Positions 42,084-52,267 of a stretch of 64,000 nucleotides of DNA are shown here, one piece after another (position 1 is the first letter of the stretch; each line of letters opens with the position of its first letter). The DNA comes from Zizania palustris (lineage: Eukaryota; Streptophyta; Magnoliopsida; Poales; Poaceae): contig JAAALK010000081.1 in assembly GCA_019279435.1 (NCBI GenBank), positions 59,139,318 through 59,203,317 on the forward strand. Direction: 5' to 3'. The notes under the pieces were generated by a model that did not search any database, was not told where the DNA came from, and saw only the letters and a program-made list of their open reading frames with translations. Made by a program: the position numbers and the translations under genes.

Positions 42084-42681
42084 TGAGGAGCCATGCTGAA
42101 TAGCGTGGGCCTCATGGCTCCAGATGTGATGAGTCATTATCAACGATAGTCAAAGAGGACTGAAAAGAGAGAGAAGACCTGCTGCATCTGGGCCGCGTGT
42201 GACTCAGGTACACGGGCAGCGAGCGACTGTCGGGCAGAGGGGCCGCAAAGTCGGGCTGGCCCAATCCGGGTACATGGGCTAGGAGCAGCAGAGGATCCAC
42301 TGGACTGTTGACCAGGATTGACTCAGGTACACGGGCGGTGAGCGATTGTCGGGCTGAGAGAGCTGTGGAGTTGGGCTGGCCCAATCCGGGTACCTGGTGC
42401 AAAGTCGGTGGACGCTTTGTCAGTTTCGGCGCAAAACTGACGACCGCTAATCTTTGATCGGACCGTCCTGGAGTGAAGTCGTAGTCGCTACGAAAGCTCC
42501 GCTTCCGGACAAGTTATCTGTAAATAGGAGTTTTCTATTTTGTCCTTAGGCCCCCAGTCAGTTAGTCGAGTCTGTAAAAATATCCTAAGGGCAGTTTGGT
42601 CTTTTCCATTTATTTCAGTGTTTGTAAAAAACCCTAGGGGTATTTCTGTATTTTACCCATTTATTGGGCTGCCTATAAATG
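42084..42681 (+). mobile_element. 3' LTR of Copia-1, cut by the assembly gap
   Basis: The first 598 bp match 17729-18276 closely and retain the 50-bp segment missing from the 5' LTR. The sequence stops at the TATA box, where the N run starts. The remaining 1.7 kb or so of this LTR is not seen in this orientation. Confidence 0.88.
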
Positions 42682-43681
42682 NNNNNNNNNNNNNNNNNNN
42701 NNNNNNNNNNNNNNNNNNNNNNNNNNNNNNNNNNNNNNNNNNNNNNNNNNNNNNNNNNNNNNNNNNNNNNNNNNNNNNNNNNNNNNNNNNNNNNNNNNNN
42801 NNNNNNNNNNNNNNNNNNNNNNNNNNNNNNNNNNNNNNNNNNNNNNNNNNNNNNNNNNNNNNNNNNNNNNNNNNNNNNNNNNNNNNNNNNNNNNNNNNNN
42901 NNNNNNNNNNNNNNNNNNNNNNNNNNNNNNNNNNNNNNNNNNNNNNNNNNNNNNNNNNNNNNNNNNNNNNNNNNNNNNNNNNNNNNNNNNNNNNNNNNNN
43001 NNNNNNNNNNNNNNNNNNNNNNNNNNNNNNNNNNNNNNNNNNNNNNNNNNNNNNNNNNNNNNNNNNNNNNNNNNNNNNNNNNNNNNNNNNNNNNNNNNNN
43101 NNNNNNNNNNNNNNNNNNNNNNNNNNNNNNNNNNNNNNNNNNNNNNNNNNNNNNNNNNNNNNNNNNNNNNNNNNNNNNNNNNNNNNNNNNNNNNNNNNNN
43201 NNNNNNNNNNNNNNNNNNNNNNNNNNNNNNNNNNNNNNNNNNNNNNNNNNNNNNNNNNNNNNNNNNNNNNNNNNNNNNNNNNNNNNNNNNNNNNNNNNNN
43301 NNNNNNNNNNNNNNNNNNNNNNNNNNNNNNNNNNNNNNNNNNNNNNNNNNNNNNNNNNNNNNNNNNNNNNNNNNNNNNNNNNNNNNNNNNNNNNNNNNNN
43401 NNNNNNNNNNNNNNNNNNNNNNNNNNNNNNNNNNNNNNNNNNNNNNNNNNNNNNNNNNNNNNNNNNNNNNNNNNNNNNNNNNNNNNNNNNNNNNNNNNNN
43501 NNNNNNNNNNNNNNNNNNNNNNNNNNNNNNNNNNNNNNNNNNNNNNNNNNNNNNNNNNNNNNNNNNNNNNNNNNNNNNNNNNNNNNNNNNNNNNNNNNNN
43601 NNNNNNNNNNNNNNNNNNNNNNNNNNNNNNNNNNNNNNNNNNNNNNNNNNNNNNNNNNNNNNNNNNNNNNNNNNNNNNNNN
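42682..43681. other. Assembly gap, 1000 N
   Basis: Exactly 1000 N, a conventional placeholder and not a measured length. Open frames reported across it are meaningless. It separates a plus-oriented and a minus-oriented copy of the same LTR. Confidence 0.99.
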
Positions 43682-44660
43682 CTACAGAAAATCACACTTT
43701 TGGTGCCTATGCTGCCTGCGTTCAAAGGCTACTGCTACTGCCAAGAAATGTGGGTCCCATGCTTAATACTCCGAACCTCGGCCTCTCCACCGAAAAGCAG
43801 GACTTCTCGTGAAGCTTCTATAGCTTCTGCTGCTATACCTAATGTAGAGGCTAGCTGGCAATAATCCGTGCAACGCTACAGCACAAGAATACTCCCGCCA
43901 TGGCAACCTTGCAGAGCTAGTGACCCTACTGCACTAGGCTGAACAACAAGACAGCACTAGCTGCCTAGGCAGCTAGTAGCTGTGCAAATCTGGTGCTGCA
44001 AGTTGCGTGCGAGGATGAGAAAACTTGAGAAATAACAGCACGCCAGGAACACGCAAATCTAAAACACAAAACGATGCTCTAGAAAAAAAACAAGACCAAA
44101 ACAGCACTAAAATATTGGACTAGCTGCAGAGGCTAATATTCTCCTTTTGATGAATAAACTACCAGATAACACGAAAGAACAGTAGCAAAACAAAAGTTGT
44201 CGCACACAGATATTCAAACCAGGAGCGCAAAACGAGGCAATAGTTAATAAATCCACATCGTGACTATTGATTGCTGAGAATGAAATAATAACACCTGGTG
44301 GAGTGATCTCTTTATCAAACGGAGAAGAAAAACACTGTGAACTCATGATGAACCGAGGCAGCGTTCACAGGAAGAAGAAGTGCACACGAACGCATCTTGG
44401 GGAAAGTGAACTCAAATTTGTCATTAAGTGAGTTAACCCTAATCCTAGTGATTGGGGTCCTATTTATAGGCAGCCCAATAGCCTAGGAAAATACCAAAAG
44501 ACCCTTAGGGTTTTTACAGACGCTGAAATAAAATGGAAAAGACCAAAATGCCCTTAGGATATTTTTACAGACTCGACTGACAGACTGTGGGCCTAGTAAA
44601 CTCCTAATTACATATGACTTATCCTGAAGCGAAGCTTTCGTAACGACTACGGCTTCGCCT
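43682..44660 (-). mobile_element. Reversed fragment of a Copia-1-type LTR
   Basis: The end nearest 44660 is the reverse complement of the LTR from its GAAGCCGTAGTCG block (as at 18121) through the TATA box (44461-44468) and the start of the R region (AACTCACTTAA). The part from 44340 to 43682 corresponds loosely to the LTR region downstream of the TATA box. No gene is present. Its inner end is fused to an RT fragment at about 44661-44665. Confidence 0.75.
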
Positions 44661-44662
44661 CA

Positions 44663-45035
44663 AAACTCATCTCAAACTCACTGTGCATCTGCTCAGAAAA
44701 CTTGGACACAAGAGCATCAGTAGTACCACCAAAAATGATATCGTTCACGTATATCTGAGCAACCAAGAAATCTGATGCAACTCTGAGCAAGAAAAGAGTT
44801 TTATCCATAGAACCCATCACAAAGCCCTTCCCCAACAAAAACTGCTTCAACCGGTCATACCAAGCCCTGGGGGCTTGCTTCAGACCGTATAAAGCTTTTT
44901 TTAGCTTAAAAACATGTCGAGGAAACTTTGGGTTCTCAAAACCGGGGGGCTGCATAACATAAACCTCCTCCTCTATGTACCCGTTCAGAAAAGCACTCTT
45001 GACATCCATTTGAAAAAGCTTAAAACCCTTCGAGT
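44663..45035 (-). pseudogene. Reversed copia RT fragment
   Basis: The minus strand encodes KGFKLFQMDVKSAFLNG, PPGFENPKFPRHVFKL, QAPRAWYDRL and IYVNDIIFGG, ending at SEFEMS, the same segment as about 24670-25044 of Copia-1. The YVDD motif reads YVND, which would kill polymerase activity. It keeps the base missing from Copia-1 in QAPRAWYD. Both ends are cut inside the domain: one abuts LTR sequence, the other a plus-oriented LTR tail. Confidence 0.88.
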
Positions 45036-45114
45036 AATTTGAGTAGGCCATCACGTTCGAAAGAAAGTGTCGAGGCGCCTATTCACCCCCCCTAGTCGCC
45101 ATTCCGATCCCACA
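45036..45114 (+). mobile_element. Truncated 5' LTR tail of Copia-2
   Basis: Only the last 79 bp remain (AGTAGGCCATCACGTTCG to ATCCCACA), nearly identical to the ends of the LTRs at 52267 and 57771. The rest is replaced by the reversed RT fragment. Confidence 0.85.
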
Positions 45115-45116
45115 AT

Positions 45117-45128
45117 TGGTATCAGAGC
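45117..45128 (+). other. Primer-binding site of Copia-2
   Basis: TGGTATCAGAGC, two bases after the LTR end ACA; initiator Met tRNA type, identical to that of Copia-1 and Copia-3. Confidence 0.93.
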
Positions 45129-45179
45129 TGGTTTGATCACGAGTTGACCTTAACCGGTTGTGATCCTTGATTTGGTGAC

Positions 45180-47551
45180 ATGGAGAGGAATACCAAGATC
45201 CCAATGTTTGATGGTCGAGACTATGCTTATTGGAAGGTGCACATGGAGGCTTATTTGCTTAGCCAAGGAAGTGCGATATGAGACATTGGTGCATCCCAGT
45301 ATGTGATTCCTTACACTCGTACCTCAGAGACTGAGAAGGCTCAATATAATGTAATAGCAAGGCTAGAAACATTCTTTTTATCAGTATGAGTCACAACGAG
45401 TTCGATAGGGTCTAGCACCTTCACACTGCACGAGAAATTTGGTCGACCTTGAGTACTTTTCATGAGGGCACATCGCAGATTAAGGCTAGGATGCAGAGCA
45501 CATATAATCAAGAATATCAAATGTTCGTGCAAGGCCCTAGCGAATCTGTTGATGCTTTGTTTGCTCACTTTGACGACATTGTTAGTAACTTGCGCTCCAC
45601 TGGGACGCTAGCTTACTCTAATCATGACCGAGCGATCAAACTTCTCTATGCTCTGGATCATAGCATAAGGGAAGTAAAGATCTCAAGCATTGAAGAGTCT
45701 GCGAGTTTTGATACTTTGACATGCGATGAACTCTTCAGTAAGCTTAAGTCTACCGAGATTGCCAAGGCGTCTCGACTAGGAGTTGGAAAATCTTTGTTGC
45801 CTTCGATTGCTTTGTGTTCAAGCCCTGGCAGTGGCACCTCATCAGGAGGTAATTTGTCTGGCGTTTATGGAGCTTGTGTTTTCTCTATTGCTTTTGACTT
45901 GTCCTCCCTTGTCTCTGTCACAAAAGAACAAGTTGATGCTCTAGATGATGAGGAGCTAGCTCTCATCGTCAGGAAGTTCACTCGCTTTTACAACGATAGA
46001 CGAGACCAAAGGAGAGGAGGGTCAAAGGGGTGTTTTGAATGTGGAGATACGTCTCACATAAAAGCAAATTGCCCTAAACTGAAAATTAAAAATGAAAATG
46101 AGCACAAGCACCAAAAATGGAACAATAAACCATATTTCAGAGGAAAGCGAGGAAAATTGGCTAAGAGAGTAGCTAGAGCTTTTGTGGCTGCCCTCAACGA
46201 CATCGACAACACATCAAGCGAGGAGCCAAGCTCGGAGGAAGAGGAGCCTCCCAAGAAAGAGAAGAAGGAGAAGAAGGAGACAGTGGACCTCACCGACCTT
46301 TGCTTCGCGGTCGATGACAACGACAGCAGCGATGAGCTTAACACTTGTGAGGTATATCTATCCCATGATCAACTTCTTGTTCAGAATGATGAATTGCATG
46401 ATGCTGTTTATTCTCAGGATAGATTGCTTAAACTTGCTGCTAAAGAACGTAAAGAACTAAAACTCAGACTTGAAGCTATCTCCACTGAACTTGCTATTTT
46501 GAAATCTAAGTCTGATGTTGCCGATTGTGAGTCATGTCTTACTGTTATGGATGAGCTTGCTTAGCTGTGTTTTATACATGCTCAAACTGTTGAAAAACTT
46601 GAATCAACTGAAAAATAGCTTTTGTTGGTGGAGTCTAGTCCTGCGGTCATTAACGAATGCCTGAACTGTCCTTTGCTTGTTGAGAGCATAAATTTGAGAG
46701 ATAGGCATGTTGATGAACTTAAGTCTAGATTGGAGAGTGCTGAGTGTTCTAAGGATGTGCAGTCGGTGTGTCCCACCTGCATCACCCTTAAGGACCAACT
46801 CATCTTTGCTAGAGAGCAAGCGGAAAAATTGAAATGTGAGAATGACTACCTTCTCTCCATTGTGGAAAAATGCACTGAAGGAAAGGGTAGGATGGACCTA
46901 CTTTTGGCTAAAACCAAAATGTGTGCTAACAGGGCAGGGATAGCTCTCTGGTTGGGTTATGAGAGAACCACTTCAAACACTTTGAGCGAAATTGTGTTCA
47001 CTCCTCCCACTACCCTTGAGAAAGAGAGAGCCTAGTTAGGCACCGATCAAAAAGCCAAGAATCCTACCCAACCGACAAAGAAAGCTCTTTGCGTTTCAGA
47101 TGAACCTCCTCAGCCAAAACCCAAGAAAACTATGAGATTTGCGCCTGAGACTCATACCCACACACCCAAGAAAGTGTATCACTGTTCTTATTGTCATCGG
47201 GTGGGTCATTTGGTTGGGTTTTTCTTTCGTCGTATCAGGGATGAGTGGCAGTCTTTTGCTATGAGTTTTCAGGACATGCACTACCCATCTTTAGGTATGC
47301 ATGAGTCTACTTTTCGCTCTTTTCCTGATTATGAGGCCCCACATGGTTTTGTGAGCGATTTTGCCCCTCGTGGTGTACACCATGCTTCACATGGTGGTAG
47401 ATCACGTGTAAGAGGCTTTGATGCTCGACAGGTTGGTAGACCTTGTCGATTTCTAGGTTCGCGTTTTATTGCTAGACCACACACTTTTTATCATGGCTTA
47501 TCTTCTGTGCATAGTCAGTCTACTACTTTGCCTGGTTCTCGAGTTTTGTGA
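45180..47551 (+). pseudogene. gag of Copia-2
   Basis: It starts at ATG 45180 with MERNTKIPMFDGRDYAYW, 50 bp after the primer site. TGA at 45279-45281 replaces Trp, and a frameshift follows near 45350. A 371-codon block (45449-46564) then carries the capsid C-terminal half and a zinc knuckle CFECGDTSHIKANC (near 46035). Stops at 46562 and 46617, then a coiled-coil region, a stop near 47033, and a second zinc-knuckle remnant CSYCHRVGHLVGFF whose last Cys is Phe. The protein is related to, but clearly diverged from, Copia-1 gag and much closer to Copia-3 gag (57835). Confidence 0.82.
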
Positions 47552-49286
47552 TACTGGATTCCAAAACAATTTTTATCTCACCCTCTCACTGAGCATCCGA
47601 GAGATACTAGCATGTTTTGAGGGGGAGCTGTGTAGCATTGCATGAGCTTCTGTCATATGATTAATTGCTTTTACAAGTACATGCTTTGTTATGCCTTTGT
47701 AGTATTGTCTTTGTTGGGGGAAAATACTTCATCCTCAGGGTCTCTACAGCATTAAAACAAAGCCAATCTATTAAACCGAAGTTCAGTATTAACTCCGGTT
47801 TAGTACATGATCAAGCTCGAAGAATCCATGCAGACTTCTATTCGGAGTATGACTTCGAAGGTTGAATCTTCAGAGAGCTTATCTGCCAGCGAGGATGGAA
47901 GACTTATCTTCTTTCTGATTAGATTAGTCTTTTACCATTTTAACCCTATTAGGGGTACCAAATAGTTTCCACTATGTCGGTTGTAATTGAGGGGTAAAAA
48001 GGTCTTTTCCTTAGAGTTTTAACCTATAAATACCCCCATCTTACCCTATAATAAGCATCAAATACTCAGTTATCCAATTCGGAGGCTTGAAATAGTTCAC
48101 TTCACAAACACTTCGTTTGTTAGTTCTTAATCTCCGAAAACCTGTTAGCGTAATCTTTTACGCCAACAGTCTTTAATACTGTTGACTATACTTGGCATGT
48201 TTTCATCTGAGAATTGTCATGAGCATGGTTTTTATTTATAAAAATTTGAAAACAATCACTACTTAGTCTAGAAACTAGCTTGGATGGGTTGAGTGCTTTT
48301 GCTAGCTTTTATACACCTGATAGCTAGGTCCTTTTTACTTGGATGCTGATACGCAACATGAGTTCATCAAAAATGTCTGAAAATGAAATTGAATGAAAAA
48401 GAAAATGAAAAATGAATGAAAATGAAAATGGAAATGAATGATATTCATGCTGTTGTTTGCTGAAATTTGAAAAGATCTAGGTGGGTTTGCTTTGTCGCAC
48501 TATTTTTTTCTGGACAGCTTACCATAGCACTTTGGTAAGAACCGGGTGAGTGTAGTGTTTGCCGAGACCATTGCTTTAAGCTTCTGATGATTTCAACCTA
48601 GGCTTAGCATGGTCGGTTAGCATAAGGTTGACATGCAAATAACCCCTGGCACAAAAATGAAAAATTTAAAACTCATTGCATATCATGTTTGCTGAAGCAC
48701 CTTGAAGTGGGATACGTTTATCTAGTGTGTGCTTGTTTAGCTTTTGCATCTCATGCCTTGACATGTCTAGTCTGCTAGTCTGAGTGGTGATGCTTTTATT
48801 TGCTAAAGTCTGAAAATGCTTGCTCATGCCTTTTGTTTAGATGATATTCATTTGAGGATGTCATATAGTACTTTTAGATGATATTCAAGGCGAATACGTG
48901 TTTGTACTGTAATTGCAGCTGTTCATGTCTCAGAAGCTCACATCTCTGCTTTACCCTCTTTTCCCCTCTTTGCATCTTTTTATCTCCTTGACGCCTGCAT
49001 TGTCAAAGGGGGAGAAATGATATACATGATGCTTTGGTTTTTGGATTGCTTGGTTAAGGGGGAGTTGGCTTTCATGTTGAAATGCTTTTGATGCGATGCG
49101 CTTTTGATGCGTTTGCTTTTGCTTTGCCTTGCATAAGGTTTTTGCCCAAGCAGGGAGAGCAGGGAGATCTTTTACCAAGTGACATGTTTTGCTCTTTATG
49201 AGTTTTTATGGTCACTTGTGCGCGTAACTTGCATTCCTCATCATGTCTTTGCTTTGGGGTTGTCAATGCACTCATCAAGGGGAGAT
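47552..49286 (+). other. 3' UTR and polypurine tracts of Copia-2
   Basis: No gene. Sequence from 47613 (GAGGGGGAGCTGTGTAGC) matches what follows RNase H in Copia-4 (from about 54210), showing that pol is missing. The conserved block is at 48467-48650. GGGGGAG tracts lie at about 49009 and 49057, and AAGGGGAGAT at 49278-49286 abuts the LTR. A Tat solo LTR occupies 47712-48168. Confidence 0.7.
47712..48168 (+). mobile_element. Solo Tat LTR (457 bp) in the Copia-2 3' UTR
   Basis: It starts TGTTGGGGGAAAATAC, ends TTTTACGCCAACA, and is flanked by GTCTT at 47707-47711 and 48169-48173. It is the forward version of the 495-bp Tat-2/Tat-3 LTR, with a TATA box TATAAATA at 48025-48032. With no internal region it is a product of LTR-LTR recombination. 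Confidence 0.95.
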
Positions 49287-52267
49287 TGAGAAACCAAGGA
49301 TGGTTTTGGTCTGGATGATGAGTGATTGACAAGGATGAGCGTCTGAGCGGATGAGTGGTCGAGAGTGTGTTGAGTGCATCGAGGTTTTCGATGTGGTGTG
49401 GAGGTTTGGCTGCCGAAGGGTTCGGCGGTGCGTTGCGTCCTTGTTTTGGCTTGTCTTGTTTGTGCAGGGAGGAGATACTGACCGACTATCGACGGCGGGT
49501 GATCGAGGGTCGAGCGGGGATCTTGATGCCGGAGGATCAGGGAGGTCGAGCGAAGTTTGGGAAGATCTCAAGAGTGGACGAAGAGACGGAGCGAGACATG
49601 GACAGACGGCTAACTGCGACGGCGTGACGACCGGGCTTGCGAGAGGGAGGCCAGGACAAGCATTCTTGCGGCTCGAGGGGATCGAGAGCGGAAGTGGCTT
49701 GCTGGTGCTCGGAGTCGCGAAGCGGTGTCACGAGTCGAAGGGTTGAGAGGCTTTGTCGGTTTTTGCTGAAAACCGTCGAAACGTTTATTGTTTTTGTTAA
49801 TTCAATAAACAGGTGTCTAGTTTTAGTTTAAATTTTCAGTTTAGTAGTGTAACATTTTGGTATAATTTTTGCAGTGGTTCTACTCTGAAATTATATTAAA
49901 AGGAGAGTCAATTTGTAATTTTACTTTTAGTTTTTATACGGTAATTTTCAGAATTACTAATTCTGAAATTACTAAGGATCTATGTGTCAAATGGAGGCTT
50001 CTAGAAGAGGAGTTGGTAGGGTATTATCCCCCCTGTTAGCTGAACCAGGGAGCACTTTGAGACAAATTTTTCCAATCAAAATGGCTGTGAAAACTTGTGT
50101 TTGAAGAAGACTGGAGGATGAACAGTGCTGAGGTGTGAATTTTCGGATTTGCACAGTGTTTCCGGCAACACTGTTCACGGTAATTCTAGCATCCAGCGCA
50201 GTTACATTTTCTGTGGTCAAATTCGATTTTGTGCTGTGTTTTCTGGAGAATCTAGTGTAGAACTTGTGTGATATGTCCAAGTAATTTTTCTTGTGCATGA
50301 ATTGAATGATCCATTTTTGAAAGTTGCAAAGGTTTTCTGTGATGTCTTCGTATTTCTTTTGCTGATCAAAGTAGGCACCACAGTGCTGAAATAATTTTCT
50401 GAAACTGTTTTCCTGTTTTGATATTGCACTTCACATGTTTGATGAAATGTTTCATCAAGTGTTCATCAAGTTTTTGGTTGATCATTGAAGTAGTTTTTGA
50501 GTGATTTCATGTTTGATTGATGAACTAAATATTTTGTGTAAAGATCAAGTAGTTAATTATGATTTTTACCAAGAAAGATTTGAGAATCCAGTCCTTGTTC
50601 TGAAATACAATCTGTTTTGATCATGATTATTGGTCTATTTTGAGTTCATCCTTGATCTGATGATTGAATAGACATATCTTTCAAATTGGTCAAGTATAGC
50701 TTCAGTTATGCTAGTGACTTTTGTTGAGAAGTAAGTTTTGTTTCTCCTGTTCTGAATCTGAATTCTGGTGAAGGTTTTTTGATGTGCTGTTTTCAAAGAA
50801 CTATCTGTAGCATCTGATCTGTGTTCTCATCTGAATTCATCCTAAATTACTGGTCATTGTTTTCCTAAAAATCCAGTGGGCTTGGATCAGTTTTTCAGAA
50901 ATTACTAGGAGTGTTTAGCCCTTAATTGTGTCAGATCTATTTTACTGCTATTCTTGGGTATCTGATATTCAGCTAGGTATAATTCAATTCCTGTGTTCAT
51001 TCTGTTGTCTGTTTTTAGATTTTAGTTGTCAAGAATGTGTCAAGATTTTATAGTACTGAGTTTAAATGTTTGAATCAAATCCAGTCAGATTGGTTTGAGT
51101 ATTTGAATCTGTTTGAATCCTGTTTTGCTGATGTTTGATTTGATTCAAATCAAGAAATCTGTTTTGAATGCTGAATGTTAGATAGATTCTGTTTTAGTTC
51201 TAAGTGAAATTGGTTTAGTCATTTCATCCGGAAGTTTTGCACTGAAACTTTTGTGTGCACTGAAAATCAAATGTTACCTCAACATTTCAGTCAAAATTCA
51301 GTAAAACTCAGTATGAGTTGGAGTCTTGACAAAGAATAGGGATTGTGCAGTTTTTCAGTTCTGATTAATAGTAATTATGTGTTCAGTTTATAGTTGATGT
51401 TTATCCAATTGTTTCATAGTCTATTCTGATTTGTTTGAACTGTCTTAATAGATAAAGTTTGTGTTTCAGAAATTTTATATAGTTTTCAGTGGTTTAATTT
51501 TTAATATCTGCAAGTTGTGGTTATCTGTAATTGTAACAGAACTGTTTCTGTTCAGTTATTGTTTTGATTGATTGAGATTCAATTGAATTCTGATCTAGTA
51601 AAATATGAATCAAATCAGTTTTGAACTGTTCTATAGTCATGTTCTGATTTGAATCTGTGTGAAGTATGAATGCTTGAAAACAAAATTTGCTCAAGTGATA
51701 AAATCAGTATAGTGAACTCAGAAAACCAATTTCAATCTGCCAAAATATTACAATCAAAATCAAAGAGCCCTTGGAAAATGTTTGGATGAATCGCTGCAGT
51801 GGTTTAGCTCTGATTTCAGACAAGCAACAGGCCTGCCGATAATACTGTTTAGCGTAAAGGGAACTCTGATTTCCAGCAAAAATTCTAATTGAAATTAATC
51901 TAAACTTGAAGAACACAATTTGGTCCAAAACATAAATTTTGTTGAGATTCACTTTTACTATTCATCGTCCGATAAATTTCAGAAGTTCAAGGGTTTCATT
52001 TGAGATTGGTTGAAATGAGCTGATTCATTACTACAAACTTGAATTGATCTTTTGTGTGTGTGTTTTGATATTGGTTGATTAAAAATCTTGAAACACAACA
52101 GTTTTTGGGTTTTTGAATCTAGTTGAGCTCAAACTTGTGTTGATTGGTTTAAATATTGATATTGAGTGTTTAGAGGTGCGTTGGGTGATTTGAGTAGGCC
52201 ATCACGTTCGAAAAAAAGTGTTGAGGCGCCTATTCAACCCCCCTCTAGTCGCCATTCCGATCCCACA
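49287..52267 (+). mobile_element. 3' LTR of Copia-2 (2981 bp)
   Basis: It begins TGAGAAACCAAGG after the polypurine tract and ends GATCCCACA. The central blocks GGCTTTGTCGGTTTTTGC and AAACCGTCGAAAC and the last 80 bp match the LTR at 55331-57771, but the U3 halves differ greatly. The middle is AT-rich with no gene; the 131-codon frame at 49351-49746 is in U3 and has no relatives here. Confidence 0.85.

Larger units (their letters stand above)
45036..52267 (+). mobile_element. Copia-2: gag-only copia derivative
   Basis: It consists of an LTR tail (45036-45114), primer site, a damaged gag, then directly a 3' UTR, polypurine tract and a full 3' LTR (49287-52267). There is no protease, integrase, RT or RNase H between gag (end about 47551) and the 3' UTR (from about 47613). 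A Tat solo LTR interrupts the 3' UTR. Either a large deletion removed pol or this is a member of a non-autonomous subfamily. Confidence 0.75.

Noticed and set aside
42540..43812. Frames of 350-408 codons
   Set aside because: They run through the N gap and consist of unknown residues.
49351..49746. 131-codon frame in the Copia-2 LTR
   Set aside because: It sits in a fast-evolving U3, has no counterpart in the sister LTR at 55331 and has no recognisable domain.
50000..52100. Long AT-rich stretch with short frames on both strands
   Set aside because: It is the interior of the Copia-2 3' LTR; all frames are short and not shared with the sister LTR.
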